The notes: a model not told the origin generated them from the letters alone. DNA of 64,000 bases from Rhizomicrobium palustre (GCF_011761565.1 NZ_JAASRM010000001.1:3286139-3350138); one strand, 5' to 3'; numbered from the stretch's first letter, positions 45,519-58,311 are shown. Numbers and translations are program-made.

Positions 45519-48500
45519 AACTTGGGCTTTCCGGCGCGCTGACCAAGGCAGCTATCGGCTCGCCTTTGACCCCGCTGTTCTTGATGGCGGCGGTGATTTT
45601 CGGGCTGATCGCCGTGATCGCTATCCCGCGTGAGGAGGAGCCGCAGATCAGCGTGCCGATGGTGGATATTTTCGTCGCCGCCGACGGGCTGAAGGCGCCC
45701 GACGCGGCAGAGCTGGTCACCAAGCCGCTGGAAGAAATCGTCAAGGCCATTCCCGGTGTCGAGCATGTCTATAGCCAGACGGTGGATGATCGTGTGGTGG
45801 TGACGGCCCGCTTTCTTACTGGCACCAAGGAAGACGATGCCATTGTGCGCGTGCAAGCCAAGGTGCGCGCCAATTACGACCGCTTGCCGCTCGGCATTCC
45901 GGAGCCCTTGATGGTGGGGCGGGGGATCAACGATGTGGCGGTGGAAGTGCTCACGCTGTCGCCAAAGCCCGAGGCCGCCGCGCGCTGGAACGAGAAAGAC
46001 CTTTATACCCTTGCCGGAAAAGTGCAGGCCGAACTTGCCAAGGTCGACAATGTTGGGCTGACCTATATCCAAGGTGGTGCGGCGGACGAAATTTCTGTCG
46101 AGCCAGATCCCGAAAAGCTGGCGCTCTATGGCATCACCCTGCAGCAGCTCGAAGCCAAGATCCAAGGCGCCAATCGCTCCTTCCTCGCTGGGCAATTGCG
46201 GGACCAGGGCCGCATGGTGGAAGCGGTGGCGGGCAAGACGCTGAATGGCGTGCCTGATATCGGTCTGCTGCTGGTTACCACACGCGATGGCCGCCCGGTT
46301 TATGTTCGCGATGTCGCCAAGGTGATTATGGGGCCAAGCCCGGCTGAGCATCATGTCTGGTCGATCACGCGTCAGGGCAAGAACTGGTCGACGGCACCGG
46401 CGGTGTCGATCGCCTTTGCCAAGCGCCAGGGCGCCAATGCGGTGGTGGTATCGGAGCAGCTCATTCAGCGCACGGATCATCTGCGCAAGACCTTGATCCC
46501 CGCCGATATCAATGCCGAAGTCACCCGCGATTATGGCAAGACCGCCAACGACAAAGCCAATGAGCTTCTCTTCCATCTGGGGCTGGCGACGGTTTCCATC
46601 GTGTTTCTGATCGGCTTTGTGGTGGGCTGGCGCGAGGCGGCGGTGACGCTGATCGTCATTCCTACCACGATCCTGCTCACGCTCTTCGCGGCCAATCTGA
46701 TGGGCTACACCATCAACCGTGTGAGCCTGTTCGCGCTCATCTTCTCCATCGGCATTCTGGTCGACGATGCCATTGTGGTGATCGAGAATATCGCCCGCCA
46801 TTGGGGCATGCGCGATGGGCGCTCGCGGCGTGAGGCGGCTATTGCCGCTGTGGCCGAGGTTGGCAATCCCACTATCGTCGCAACCCTCACAGTAATTGCT
46901 GCACTGCTGCCGATGATGTTCGTCTCCGGCATGATGGGCCCTTATATGGCGCCCATTCCCGCCAATGCCTCGGCGGCGATGCTATTCTCCTTCTTTGTCG
47001 CCATGGTGGTGGCGCCTTGGGCCTTGCTGAAACTTTCCGGTGAAAAATCTGGCGCCCATGATGCGGCGCATGGTGAAGGCGCGATAGGGCGAATGTATCG
47101 CCGTGTGGCGGGGCCGATCATTTCCTCGCGCGAGAACGCCAAGAAATTCCTTCTCTATGTCGCGGTCGCGACCGTTCTGGTCTGTACGCTCTTCGCCACC
47201 AAGACCGTGACGGTGAAGCTGCTGCCGTTCGACAATAAATCCGAGCTTTCGGTGATGGTCGATCTGCCAGAAGGCGCCAGCGTGGAAGATACGTCGCGGG
47301 TTTTGTTTCAGGCTGCCGCCATCACGCAGAAGCTGCCGGAAGTGACCTCCATTCAGGCCTATGCGGGAACACCTGCGCCGTTCAATTTCAACGGTCTGGT
47401 GCGCCATTCCTATTTGCGCGATAAGCCGGAGCTGGGCGAGCTGCAGGTCAATTTGGCCGATAAATCCGACCGCAAACGCGCAAGCCATGTCATCGCGCTC
47501 GATCTGCGCCGCCAATTAGAAAGCCTGAAGCTGCCGTCAGGCACCGTATTGAAAGTCGTGGAAGTGCCGCCTGGCCCGCCAGTGCTGGCGACGCTACTCG
47601 CCGAAATCTATGGCCCGGATTCCAAAACACGCCGTGCAGTGTCGGAGGAGGTGAAGATGCTCTTCAAATCCGTGCCCTATATCGTGGATGTCGACGATTC
47701 CTATGGCGATCCGCGCCCACGCCTCCGCATCACCATTGATCAGGACAAGCTGGAATATTTCGGCGTCGAGCAAAGCGATGTCTATGACACGCTGAAGGCG
47801 CTGTTGGGCGGGCAGGCGGTTGGCTATTCCCATCGCGGCGAAGAGCGCGACCCCATGAAGATCGTGGTGCGCCTGCCCAAAGATGACCTTGCCTGGACGC
47901 GCAAGCTTGAATCCACACCTATTCCTGCCAATGCCATTCCCGGCAACAAGGCGGTGGTGGAGCTTGGAGATGTCGTGCGCATCATCCGCGAGCCCGGTTC
48001 GCCGACCATTTTCCGCCGCGATATGCATTATGCCGATATGGTAACGGCGGAGCTGGCGGGCCAATATGAAGCGCCGGTCTATGGCATGGGCGCAGTCAAC
48101 GATCTGATCAAGCGCCATGATTGGAAGGGCCTGCCGCCGCCGCAAATCCTGTTGCATGGTCAGCCGGCGGATGAAACAAAGCCGTCCTTGCTGTGGGACG
48201 GCGAATGGGAAGTCACCTATGTCACCTTCCGCGATATGGGCGCGGCCTTCGGTGTGGCGCTGTTAGGAATTTACATCCTGGTGGTGGCGCAGTTCGGCTC
48301 GTTCAAGCTGCCGCTGGTGATCCTGACGCCGGTGCCGCTCACTTTGATCGGCATTGTTATCGGCCATCTTCTTTTCGGAGCGCCCTTTACGGCGACGTCG
48401 ATGATCGGCTTTATCGCGCTCGCGGGCATCATTGTGCGCAATTCTATCCTTCTGGTGGATTTCATCCGCCATGGCCAGCATGGCGATAAGCCCTTGCGCG

Positions 48501-48697
48501 AGGTACTCTTGGATGCAGGCGCGACGCGCTTCCGGCCCATTCTCCTCACCGCGCTGGCGGCAATGATCGGCGCGACAACGATCCTGTCGGACCCGATTTT
48601 TCAGGGCCTCGCGATTTCGCTGCTGTTTGGTCTGATCTCATCGACCTTGCTTACGGTGCTGGTGATCCCCGCAATCTATGTCTGGCTCAAATCCTAG
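45515..48697 (+). CDS. RND-family efflux pump permease
   Basis: A 1,060-residue AcrB-superfamily pump. The N-terminal helix with IAVIAIPREEEPQISVP, two large periplasmic loops and twelve predicted helices are visible. The proton-relay Asp pair lies in GILVDDAIVVIENIARHWG in the fourth helix. No outer-membrane channel gene follows, so a TolC-type partner must be shared. Being encoded behind a rhodanese and under a persulfide-sensor-like operator suggests that its cargo is linked to sulfur stress; this is an inference. Its TAG stop overlaps the convergent hemerythrin stop (CTAG). Confidence 0.95.
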   Translation: MKLGLSGALTKAAIGSPLTPLFLMAAVIFGLIAVIAIPREEEPQISVPMVDIFVAADGLKAPDAAELVTKPLEEIVKAIPGVEHVYSQTVDDRVVVTARFLTGTKEDDAIVRVQAKVRANYDRLPLGIPEPLMVGRGINDVAVEVLTLSPKPEAAARWNEKDLYTLAGKVQAELAKVDNVGLTYIQGGAADEISVEPDPEKLALYGITLQQLEAKIQGANRSFLAGQLRDQGRMVEAVAGKTLNGVPDIGLLLVTTRDGRPVYVRDVAKVIMGPSPAEHHVWSITRQGKNWSTAPAVSIAFAKRQGANAVVVSEQLIQRTDHLRKTLIPADINAEVTRDYGKTANDKANELLFHLGLATVSIVFLIGFVVGWREAAVTLIVIPTTILLTLFAANLMGYTINRVSLFALIFSIGILVDDAIVVIENIARHWGMRDGRSRREAAIAAVAEVGNPTIVATLTVIAALLPMMFVSGMMGPYMAPIPANASAAMLFSFFVAMVVAPWALLKLSGEKSGAHDAAHGEGAIGRMYRRVAGPIISSRENAKKFLLYVAVATVLVCTLFATKTVTVKLLPFDNKSELSVMVDLPEGASVEDTSRVLFQAAAITQKLPEVTSIQAYAGTPAPFNFNGLVRHSYLRDKPELGELQVNLADKSDRKRASHVIALDLRRQLESLKLPSGTVLKVVEVPPGPPVLATLLAEIYGPDSKTRRAVSEEVKMLFKSVPYIVDVDDSYGDPRPRLRITIDQDKLEYFGVEQSDVYDTLKALLGGQAVGYSHRGEERDPMKIVVRLPKDDLAWTRKLESTPIPANAIPGNKAVVELGDVVRIIREPGSPTIFRRDMHYADMVTAELAGQYEAPVYGMGAVNDLIKRHDWKGLPPPQILLHGQPADETKPSLLWDGEWEVTYVTFRDMGAAFGVALLGIYILVVAQFGSFKLPLVILTPVPLTLIGIVIGHLLFGAPFTATSMIGFIALAGIIVRNSILLVDFIRHGQHGDKPLREVLLDAGATRFRPILLTALAAMIGATTILSDPIFQGLAISLLFGLISSTLLTVLVIPAIYVWLKS

Positions 48698-49104
48698 CGG
48701 ATACCGATTTTGCGCAGCTCGGCACAGAATTCGCGATCGTGGCTGAGCGTGTGGTGGGTGGACCACGTCACCAGAAAGTCACTCAGATTGACAATGATGC
48801 TGTTGATGTCGCCATCCAGCAGCTCATTTCGAAAGGCTTCGAGCTCTACGAGTAGTCGCGCGTGCTCCATTCTATGTTCAGCCGCTTTCTTGTAGCGGCA
48901 GACATCGAAGAACTCTTCTTCATGCGCGAAATGGCGCTCGGCATAGGCATGCAAGCCGTTGAGAATGACCCGGATTGCTTGTTTGTCCACGCCCGCCAGA
49001 ATGGATTCATAAAAATCGTTCACCAGCGTGAAGAGCTGCATGTGTTCCACGTCGAACACATACACACCGACACTTAAACTGCTGGTCCATTTTACAAGCG
49101 GCAT
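48694..49104 (-). CDS. Bacteriohemerythrin (second copy, end of che operon)
   Basis: A 136-residue non-haem di-iron oxygen-binding protein. All expected ligands are visible: His in FDVEHMQLF, the HFAHEEEFF pair with Glu, HRMEHARLL, and HHTLSHDRE with the final His and Asp. I chose ATG at 49104 because family members begin near VKWTSSLSVGV. It lies ten bases downstream of a paralog and is the last gene of the chemotaxis operon. Confidence 0.92.
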   Translation of the reverse strand: MPLVKWTSSLSVGVYVFDVEHMQLFTLVNDFYESILAGVDKQAIRVILNGLHAYAERHFAHEEEFFDVCRYKKAAEHRMEHARLLVELEAFRNELLDGDINSIIVNLSDFLVTWSTHHTLSHDREFCAELRKIGIR

Positions 49105-49114
49105 GGTGGGCGCT

Positions 49115-49525
49115 TCAGTGCAGCCCCTTGCTATTGAGATGGTTTCCATAGGCCTTGTCGTCGTGCAGAATATGCTGCTCAAGCCAGCTTTTGAGGAACT
49201 TCATCATCTCGATTGCGATGAGGCCATTGTAGCCGATGGTGAGGCGATTGCGGAACTCAGTCACCTTCACCTTTAGCTTTTCATGTTGGGCCTGATGCTC
49301 GCGAAATTTCGGATAGCCGAGGCGTTTCAGTTCGGCTTCCTCGTGCTGGAAATGTTCCACTGTATAGCGGATAAGCTTGTCCAGAATGCTGGCCAAGACG
49401 TCCTTTCCCTTACCCGCTTGGAGCTTGTCGTGCAGCTCGTTAATGATGGCCATTAGCCCCTTATGCTCGTCGTCAAAGGCCTTGACCCCAACGCTGAAGC
49501 TTTGAGACCAGTTCAAGAACGCCAT
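49115..49525 (-). CDS. Bacteriohemerythrin (first copy)
   Basis: A 136-residue hemerythrin with a full ligand set: FDDEHKGLM, EHFQHEEAEL, FREHQAQHEKL and EQHILHDDKAY. It starts MAFLNWSQSFSVGV, as the family usually does. It lies 20 bases after cheB. Members of the family bind O2, or in some cases NO or iron. Placement in a che operon suggests oxygen or NO input to taxis. Confidence 0.95.
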   Translation of the reverse strand: MAFLNWSQSFSVGVKAFDDEHKGLMAIINELHDKLQAGKGKDVLASILDKLIRYTVEHFQHEEAELKRLGYPKFREHQAQHEKLKVKVTEFRNRLTIGYNGLIAIEMMKFLKSWLEQHILHDDKAYGNHLNSKGLH

Positions 49526-49545
49526 AGTGCTTCTCCGGAAATGTT

Positions 49546-51518
<1,973 letters not shown>

Positions 51519-51989
51519 TTAGGCCGCCGCTGCGAGGAGCGCGGCCTCGCTTGCCGTTAAGAGCCGCGCCATGTCGAAGATGACGACGAAGGACCCGTTT
51601 CGCCGCACCACCGCCTCGATATATTCGGAACGCCAAGGCACACCGACATCAGGGGCCGGATCGCGATCTTCGGTGGAAAAATTCGCGACTTCCAACACGC
51701 GGTCTGCAACCAAGCCAAGGGGCAACACCCGGTCGCCAAGCGGGACATCCACAACCATGATCCGCGTCGCCAAGCCGATTTCGACGGGCTTGAGGCCGAG
51801 CTTGCGCCGAAGGTCGATCACTGGAACGCCGCGTCCACGCACATCGATCAGACCGATGAGATAGTCGGGGCCCTCTGGGATGCGGAAAGATTCACGGTAA
51901 TCCAGGATCTCGCGTACCAGCGAAACCGGCACCGCGAAAACTTCCGCGCCCAAGCACAGCGTCACGTATTGGCTCTCATCCCCAGCCAT
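51519..51989 (-). CDS. cheW: CheW coupling protein (second)
   Basis: A 156-residue CheW domain protein linking receptors to CheA. It shows YVTLCLGAEVFAVPVSLVREIL, PDYLIGLIDVRGRGVPVIDL and the beta-barrel blocks to the end. Its ATG overlaps the stop of the upstream receptor by one base (TAATG). A second, divergent CheW is encoded between cheA and the first receptor. Confidence 0.94.
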   Translation of the reverse strand: MAGDESQYVTLCLGAEVFAVPVSLVREILDYRESFRIPEGPDYLIGLIDVRGRGVPVIDLRRKLGLKPVEIGLATRIMVVDVPLGDRVLPLGLVADRVLEVANFSTEDRDPAPDVGVPWRSEYIEAVVRRNGSFVVIFDMARLLTASEAALLAAAA

Positions 51990-53800
51990 TATGCATACTC
52001 CCGAAAACCGTCATCCTCGGCGTCACGCTGGTTGAGATCCAAGGCGAAGCCCTTGATACGCGCTTGCTGGTCGGCAACGCTCGAGCGGCCGGGTTTCGCG
52101 GGCTGCCGGGCAGGGCCTTTGCCAGCTTTCGGGGCAGGCGGCGCCGACGGTTTCTTGGCTTGTGCACCGGCGTTTTTTGCGTGGCCCGCGCTGCTGTCGG
52201 TGCGGAAATAGGCGATGGAGGTCTGCAGTTCCTCGGATTGCGAGGCCAGCTCCTCGCTGGTGGCCGACATCTGCTCTGAAGCCGAGGCGTTCTGCTGTGT
52301 CACCTTGTCGAGCTGCTGGATGGCATCATTGATCTGTGAGGCGCCGATATCCTGTTCACGGCAGGCCGCGGAGATCTCGGCGACGAGTTCGGCGGTCTTG
52401 TGAATATCCGGCACCAGCTTGCCGAGCATTTCGCCAGCAGTACGCGCCGCTTTCACGGTTTCGCTGGAAAGACCGCTGATTTCGGTTGCTGCCGTCTGAC
52501 TGCGCTCGGCGAGCTTGCGCACCTCAGAGGCAACCACCGCAAAGCCTTTGCCATGTTCGCCGGCACGGGCAGCTTCCACCGCCGCATTCAGGGCCAGAAG
52601 GTCGGTCTGGCGTGCGATTTCCTGAACGATAGTGATTTTCTCGGCGATAGTCTGCATCGCGCTCACCGCCTTGCTGACGGCTTCGCCCGAGGCTTCTGCA
52701 TCCTTGGCTGATTGCTTGGAGATCTTTTCCGTCTGGCTGGCATTATCGGCGTTCTGTTTGATGTTGGCCGCCATCTCTTCCATCGAGGCGCTGGCCTGCT
52801 CGGCGGCACTGGCTTGCTCGGTGGCGCCTTCGCTCATCTGCTCGGCGGTCGCGGAGAGTTCCTGGCTGCCCGCAGAGACGTTGTTGGCCGCTGCTATGGC
52901 ATCGCCGACGACGCCGCGCAGGCGGTCCACCATGCTTTCCAGCGCCTGGCCGAGCTTATCCTTTTCGGAAAGCGGCTTGGGCTGCACCATCAGATCGCCC
53001 GCCGCGATCTGATCGGCCATGGTGGCGGTCTTGCGTAGATTGCTGGTCATCACATTGACGGAATCTACGACATCTTTGATCTCGTCATTGGTGGTGACTT
53101 CGATATGCTGATCGAGATCGCCAATCGAAACGGCTTGCGCCATCTGATTGATTTTCTTGAGGCCAGAGGTGATTGAAATCATAACCCACGCGGCTGCGGC
53201 GATGGACAGGATCAATGCTGTAATAACACCGCCGACAAGAAAGGAACGGGTCGTTTGATAAGAGGTTTCGGCCGCCTCGGCAGAGTTTTTCATGTCCTGT
53301 GAGGCAACTTCTACGATTTCGTCGGATTTGGCGAGGATCGCATTATTGTATTTGCGGATTTCACCGACCGACAGAGCGACAGCCTCGGCATTTTTGTTCT
53401 GCAGTGCCAGCTCGCGCAGCTTCGCATCGACCGGCTTGAACAATTCCCAATTGGCGCGAATTTCCTGATAAAGAACTTTGCCGCGTTCGCTCGCGATCTT
53501 ATAGCCATGCTCGATATCTCCATCGAGCTGGGCGCGCAGGGCGTTGATCTTCTCGTCGTAGCCACGCATCTTGGCATCGTCGTTCTCGAGAATGATATTC
53601 TTCTCGTTGCGGACCAAGTCGAGCAGATCGACCTTAATCTCTTTGGCTGTCGAAAGACGTTCGACAGGACCTGAAATCAGGGCGGTAAGATTTTCGTTCT
53701 GGGCTGCAAGATTGCTGACCCCAAGCCAGGAAATCGCGCAAATAATGATCGCAATTAGCCCAAAGGCTAAAGATAGCTTCGTCTTAATGGTAAAGCGCAT
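51989..53800 (-). CDS. Methyl-accepting chemotaxis protein with two HAMP units
   Basis: A 603-residue receptor, third in transcription order. A first helix (about 9-29), a four-helix-bundle sensor containing [20 protein letters not shown], and a second helix (about 190-212) are followed by two HAMP units whose GDL motifs are 41 residues apart. The signalling domain tip is [22 protein letters not shown]. The chain ends DDGFREYA, in which GFREY fits the CheR-tether pattern x-[HFYW]-x-x-[HFYW]. Confidence 0.95.
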   Translation of the reverse strand: MRFTIKTKLSLAFGLIAIIICAISWLGVSNLAAQNENLTALISGPVERLSTAKEIKVDLLDLVRNEKNIILENDDAKMRGYDEKINALRAQLDGDIEHGYKIASERGKVLYQEIRANWELFKPVDAKLRELALQNKNAEAVALSVGEIRKYNNAILAKSDEIVEVASQDMKNSAEAAETSYQTTRSFLVGGVITALILSIAAAAWVMISITSGLKKINQMAQAVSIGDLDQHIEVTTNDEIKDVVDSVNVMTSNLRKTATMADQIAAGDLMVQPKPLSEKDKLGQALESMVDRLRGVVGDAIAAANNVSAGSQELSATAEQMSEGATEQASAAEQASASMEEMAANIKQNADNASQTEKISKQSAKDAEASGEAVSKAVSAMQTIAEKITIVQEIARQTDLLALNAAVEAARAGEHGKGFAVVASEVRKLAERSQTAATEISGLSSETVKAARTAGEMLGKLVPDIHKTAELVAEISAACREQDIGASQINDAIQQLDKVTQQNASASEQMSATSEELASQSEELQTSIAYFRTDSSAGHAKNAGAQAKKPSAPPAPKAGKGPARQPAKPGRSSVADQQARIKGFALDLNQRDAEDDGFREYA

Positions 53801-53861
53801 GATGCCGTCTCCGGGATAATGTTTCGATACGAAATGTCGTCTGGCGGCCTACAAAGAAATT

Positions 53862-55520
53862 TCAGCCGTATTCACGGAAGCCGTCGTCCTTGTCATCGCG
53901 CCCGCTCATATCGAGGGCGAAGCCGCGGACGCGTAATTGCTGTTCAGCAACGCTTGGCTTCTGCGTTTTGAAATCGGTTTTACTGCGCGAGGCCGGGCGG
54001 TTCCGCGTGGCTTGCGCTGGGGCAGTGCTATTGCTGGTGCGGAAATAGGCGATGGATGCCTGCATCTCTTCCGCTTGAGAGGCGAGTTCTTCGCTCGTGG
54101 ATGACATCTGCTCGGAGGCCGCCGCATTTTGCTGGGTGACCTTGTCGAGCTGTTGGATTGCTTCGTTGATCTGGGCGGCGCCGATATCCTGCTCGCGGCA
54201 GGCTGCGGAGATCTCCGAAACGAGTTCGGCGGTCTTGCGGATATCCGGCACCAGCTTGGCCAGCATTTCTCCCGCCGTCTGAGCAGCTTTCACGGTATCG
54301 CTGGAAAGCGTGCTGATCTCGGTAGCCGCGGTCTGGCTGCGCTCCGCGAGCTTGCGCACTTCCGATGCTACAACCGCGAAGCCCTTGCCATGTTCACCCG
54401 CACGGGCGGCTTCCACCGCCGCGTTGAGCGCCAGGAGATCGGTCTGGCGCGCGATTTCCTGCACAATGGTGATTTTCTCGGCGATGGTGCGCATGGCATC
54501 TACAGCCTTGCTTACCGCTGCGCCGGAAGCTTCAGCGTCGTGCGCCGATTGTTTGGAGATTTTTTCGGTTTGGCTGGCGTTATCGGCATTCTGTTTGATG
54601 TTCGAAGCCATTTCTTCCATCGAGGCGGAGGCTTCTTCCGCGGCAGAGGACTGCTCGGTCGCGCCCTGGCTCATTTCTTCCGCGGTGGCGGAGAGTTCCT
54701 GACTGCCGGCGGAGACATTGTTGGCCGCGGCAATTGCATCGCCGACGACACCGCGCAGGCGTTCCACCATCTGGTTGACCTTGGCCACGACATCGCGCAC
54801 TTCGTCGTTGTTCTTCACCTGCAATGTCTGGGTAAGATCGCCGCTGGCGACGGTTTCGGTAGCCTCCGTGATCCGGCGAAGGCCCGCGCCGACGGTGATC
54901 ATCACCCAAGCGGCGGCGGCAGTGGCCAGGAGAAAGGCAATCGCAACAATGGTGATCAGAACGGTGCGGGCACGCGTCTCGTTTTCGTCCAGCTTGTTGC
55001 CCGCCTCTTTCATGGCGTCTTCGGAAAAGGCGACAAGCTGAGTTGTTCCTTTGAGCATCTCGTTGCTCAGCTGGCGCATTTCGCTGCTCGAAATCACCGT
55101 TGCCTCTTGGGTTTTTCCCTCCAGGGCGAGGCCGCGCAGCTTATCGTCGAGCGGTTTGAGCTGCTGCCAATTGGAGAGAACATCGCGATAGACGGGTTTT
55201 CCTTGCTCGGATGCGATCGCCAAGCCGTGCTCGATATCGGCATCGAGCGCGGCGCGCGTTTTGGCGATGTTGCTGTCAAACCCGCGCCGTGCGCCGGGAT
55301 CGGTTTCGAGAATGATGTTTTTCTCATTGCGGATGAGTTCCAGCAAATCGGCGCGGACTTGCTTGGCGGTAGATAGCCGATCGACAGGACCGGCAACCAT
55401 CGCATCCACGCTGTCATTCATGCTCGCTAAGCTGCTGATGGCGAAATATGCAGACGCCAGGAGGAGGAGCAGGGTGATCCCAAAACCCAATCCCAGTTTC
55501 AGTTTAATGGTGAAACGCAT
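53862..55520 (-). CDS. Methyl-accepting chemotaxis protein with one HAMP unit
   Basis: A 552-residue paralog of its neighbours, second in transcription order. It has the same N-terminus ([14 protein letters not shown]), the same four-helix-bundle sensor with [20 protein letters not shown], two membrane helices and one canonical HAMP ([20 protein letters not shown]). The signalling domain is almost identical in sequence to those of the flanking receptors. It ends DDGFREYG. Confidence 0.95.
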   Translation of the reverse strand: MRFTIKLKLGLGFGITLLLLLASAYFAISSLASMNDSVDAMVAGPVDRLSTAKQVRADLLELIRNEKNIILETDPGARRGFDSNIAKTRAALDADIEHGLAIASEQGKPVYRDVLSNWQQLKPLDDKLRGLALEGKTQEATVISSSEMRQLSNEMLKGTTQLVAFSEDAMKEAGNKLDENETRARTVLITIVAIAFLLATAAAAWVMITVGAGLRRITEATETVASGDLTQTLQVKNNDEVRDVVAKVNQMVERLRGVVGDAIAAANNVSAGSQELSATAEEMSQGATEQSSAAEEASASMEEMASNIKQNADNASQTEKISKQSAHDAEASGAAVSKAVDAMRTIAEKITIVQEIARQTDLLALNAAVEAARAGEHGKGFAVVASEVRKLAERSQTAATEISTLSSDTVKAAQTAGEMLAKLVPDIRKTAELVSEISAACREQDIGAAQINEAIQQLDKVTQQNAAASEQMSSTSEELASQAEEMQASIAYFRTSNSTAPAQATRNRPASRSKTDFKTQKPSVAEQQLRVRGFALDMSGRDDKDDGFREYG

Positions 55521-55561
55521 AACCCCCTCCTTGAGGTGAAATTATCAGCGCAAAACTGTAC

Positions 55562-57799
55562 TCAGGCGTATTCTCTAAAACCGTCATCCTTGTCGTCACG
55601 CCCGCTCATATCGAGGGCGAAGCCGCGCACGAGACGCTGCTGTTCAGCGAGCGATGCTGCAGCTTTTCCGGTTTTCGGCAGCGGCTTGCCGTGCTGAGCA
55701 ACGCGTTTTTGCGGGGCTGCGCTTTCGTTTGTGCGGAAGTAGGCGATAGAGGTTTGCAGCTCTTCGGCCTGCGAGGCGAGCTCCTCGCTGGTCGCGGACA
55801 TCTGTTCGGACGCCGCTGCGTTCTGCTGCGTAACCTTATCGAGCTGCTGAATGGCTTCATTGATTTGGCTGGCGCCGATATCCTGTTCGCGGCAGGCGGC
55901 TGAGATTTCCGCTACCAGCTCGGCTGTCTTGCGGATATCTGGGACTAGCTTGGCGAGCATTTCTCCGGCCGTCTGCGCCGCTTTCACGGTATCGCTGGAA
56001 AGACCGCTGATTTCGGTTGCCGCTGTCTGGCTGCGTTCGGCGAGCTTGCGCACTTCCGAAGCGACTACCGCGAAGCCTTTGCCGTGTTCGCCTGCGCGTG
56101 CCGCTTCCACCGCCGCGTTCAGGGCCAGAAGATCTGTCTGACGCGCGATTTCCTGCACGATGGTGATTTTCTCGGCAATGGTGCGCATGGCGTCCACCGC
56201 CTTTGTCACAGCGGTACCTGAGGCTTCCGCGTCGCGTGCCGATTGCTTGGAGATCTTTTCGGTTTGGCTGGCGTTATCGGCGTTCTGTTTGATATTTGCA
56301 GCCATCTGTTCCATGGAGGCCGAGGCTTCTTCGGCAGAGGCCGCCTGTTCGGTGGCGCCCTGGCTCATCTGTTCGGCGGTGGAGGAGAGTTCCTGACTGC
56401 CGACCGAAACATTGTTGGAAGCCGCAATCGCATCGCCGACGACACCGCGCAGGCGTTCCACCATCAGGGCGAGGGCTTTGCCAATGGCGTCCTTATCGGA
56501 TTGCTGCTTGACCTCGATCGTGAGATCTCCCGAGGCGATCTTGGTGGCGGTATCGGCAACGCCCTGCAGTGCCGCGACCATGCCTTTCATCGCAGTGACA
56601 AGCTTGTCGATTTCGGAGCGAGGCTGGGGCTGATGGGAGAGATCACCCAAGGTGATCTGCTGCATGACTTCAGCGACTTGGCGCTCCGTGCCGACCAGCG
56701 CGACACAGGCCTTACCCAGCGTGTCCTTTTCAGACAGCACCACCGGCTCGACCGTGAGGTCGCCGATCGAGAGCTTCTGCACGAAGTTGTCGAGACGATG
56801 CAGACGGCCCATTACCTTGGCGAGAGACGCGCCGAGCACGTCCTTCTCGGAGCGCGATTTCGGTTCATAGGAAAGATCGCCAGCGGCGACACCTTCCATC
56901 CCGGTGGTAATGCGGCGCTCGGCGGCGACGACTTCCTGCAACGCTTTGCCAAGTACGTCGTGTTCGGAGAGGATGGTCGGCTCCTTTGAGAGATCGCCCA
57001 AGGAAATCTGATGTGCGATGTCGGCGGAACTCTTGAGATTGGCGCTCAAACGGCCCACCGCGACGAAGACATCGCCGATTTCGTCGTCGGCCTTGTAGCT
57101 GGCGGCACTCGAGAGATTCCCGATCGCCATGGCATCGGCCTGTGCCGTGACCTTCTTCAGCCCGCTGGTGATGGACCACATGATCCAGGCGGCCGCGGCG
57201 AAGGTAGCGAGGAGGGCGGCGATTACCACTCCGATAAGTTCGTTGCGCGTGTTAGCATAAGTTTCCGCGGCCTTCTCGACGGCAAGGTTCACGTTTGTCG
57301 TGCCGAGTTCCGTCAGAGCATCGGTTCTGGAGATCATCTCGGTGCCGAGCTTGCGAGCCTCGCCGAGCGAGAGCGCGCGGGCCTCGTCGATTTTTCCGGC
57401 TTGGGCAAGATCGCGCATGCGCCGGTCGAACGACTTGAATTCCTGAAGCTGGCTTAAGAGCCCCGCGTAAATCTCCTTACCCTTGCTGCTGGCGATCTGA
57501 TCGCCATGGGCCATATCGCTGTCGAGCTTGGACATTGCGGCGGTAAGGGTGCCCTCGAACGACTGGCGGGTCTGCGGATCCACCGCGAGAATGACGTTCT
57601 TCTCGTTGCGAATAACATTGTAGAGGTCAGCCTTCACCTCTTTGGCCGTGGAAAGCCGCGCCATTGGGCCGTTCACCAGCATTTCAGTCTCAGCATTCAT
57701 GCCGTTTAGACTGGAAATCGCAATGACCGAAGCCGCCACAAGGGACAAGCCGATCAGGCCAAATGCCAGGCCCATTTTCGCTTTGATGGTAAAACGCAT
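55562..57799 (-). CDS. Methyl-accepting chemotaxis protein with six tandem HAMP-like units
   Basis: A 745-residue receptor, first in transcription order. Membrane helices at about 10-30 and 189-209 flank a four-helix-bundle sensor. Six HAMP-like units follow, with G-N/D-L motifs at residues 227, 268, 307, 346, 385 and 424; the last four intervals are each exactly 39 residues. The signalling domain (about 450-700) matches its paralogs and the end is DDGFREYA. The extra units add about 155-195 residues of parallel coiled coil between membrane and signalling tip. Confidence 0.95.
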   Translation of the reverse strand: MRFTIKAKMGLAFGLIGLSLVAASVIAISSLNGMNAETEMLVNGPMARLSTAKEVKADLYNVIRNEKNVILAVDPQTRQSFEGTLTAAMSKLDSDMAHGDQIASSKGKEIYAGLLSQLQEFKSFDRRMRDLAQAGKIDEARALSLGEARKLGTEMISRTDALTELGTTNVNLAVEKAAETYANTRNELIGVVIAALLATFAAAAWIMWSITSGLKKVTAQADAMAIGNLSSAASYKADDEIGDVFVAVGRLSANLKSSADIAHQISLGDLSKEPTILSEHDVLGKALQEVVAAERRITTGMEGVAAGDLSYEPKSRSEKDVLGASLAKVMGRLHRLDNFVQKLSIGDLTVEPVVLSEKDTLGKACVALVGTERQVAEVMQQITLGDLSHQPQPRSEIDKLVTAMKGMVAALQGVADTATKIASGDLTIEVKQQSDKDAIGKALALMVERLRGVVGDAIAASNNVSVGSQELSSTAEQMSQGATEQAASAEEASASMEQMAANIKQNADNASQTEKISKQSARDAEASGTAVTKAVDAMRTIAEKITIVQEIARQTDLLALNAAVEAARAGEHGKGFAVVASEVRKLAERSQTAATEISGLSSDTVKAAQTAGEMLAKLVPDIRKTAELVAEISAACREQDIGASQINEAIQQLDKVTQQNAAASEQMSATSEELASQAEELQTSIAYFRTNESAAPQKRVAQHGKPLPKTGKAAASLAEQQRLVRGFALDMSGRDDKDDGFREYA

Positions 57800-57822
57800 A
57801 ATGCCCTCCCGAGCAGCGATGA

Positions 57823-58308
57823 TTAGTTTTGTGCGATAGCCATATCGCAGCCGAGCGCGAAGATTCGTTCGAGATTGGGCACAATGATGAAATCGTTGTC
57901 CCGCTTTGCGATGCAGCGGATGAGGTCTGCCTGCCAGCGCATTCCAACGCGCGGCGGGGCTTCGGAATTTACGGCTTCGAGCAGCGTGACTTCATGGACC
58001 TTATCGGCCTTGATGCCGATGAGCGTGGTCTCGCCGTCAAGATCGAGTTCGATGACGATGACGCGGCTATCCGCGGTCTGGCGTGCGATATCAAAGCCGA
58101 ATTCGCGATGAAGATCGGCGAGAGGGATTACGCGCCCGCGAAAATTGGCAAGGCCTGCGACCATAGCGGGTGCGCCAGGCACCACGGTTTCCTGCATGTG
58201 GTCGACGATTTCCCGCACAAGGCTGGCTTCGATGGCGAATGTTTCGCCCTGCATGTCGAAGGTCACGACTTCCATTGGGCTGTCGGTGCCCGCTTCTACT
58301 TCGCTCAT
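57823..58308 (-). CDS. cheW: CheW coupling protein (first)
   Basis: A 161-residue CheW-domain protein: [44 protein letters not shown] and a C-terminal [13 protein letters not shown]. It lies three bases after cheA and 23 bases before the six-HAMP receptor. It differs clearly in sequence from the second CheW of this operon, so the two may couple different receptors. Confidence 0.94.
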   Translation of the reverse strand: MSEVEAGTDSPMEVVTFDMQGETFAIEASLVREIVDHMQETVVPGAPAMVAGLANFRGRVIPLADLHREFGFDIARQTADSRVIVIELDLDGETTLIGIKADKVHEVTLLEAVNSEAPPRVGMRWQADLIRCIAKRDNDFIIVPNLERIFALGCDMAIAQN

Positions 58309-58311
58309 AGA

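Noticed and set aside
45491..46801. 436-residue minus-strand open frame opposite the RND pump
   Set aside because: Antisense to a complete AcrB-family gene; no independent start signals or motifs.
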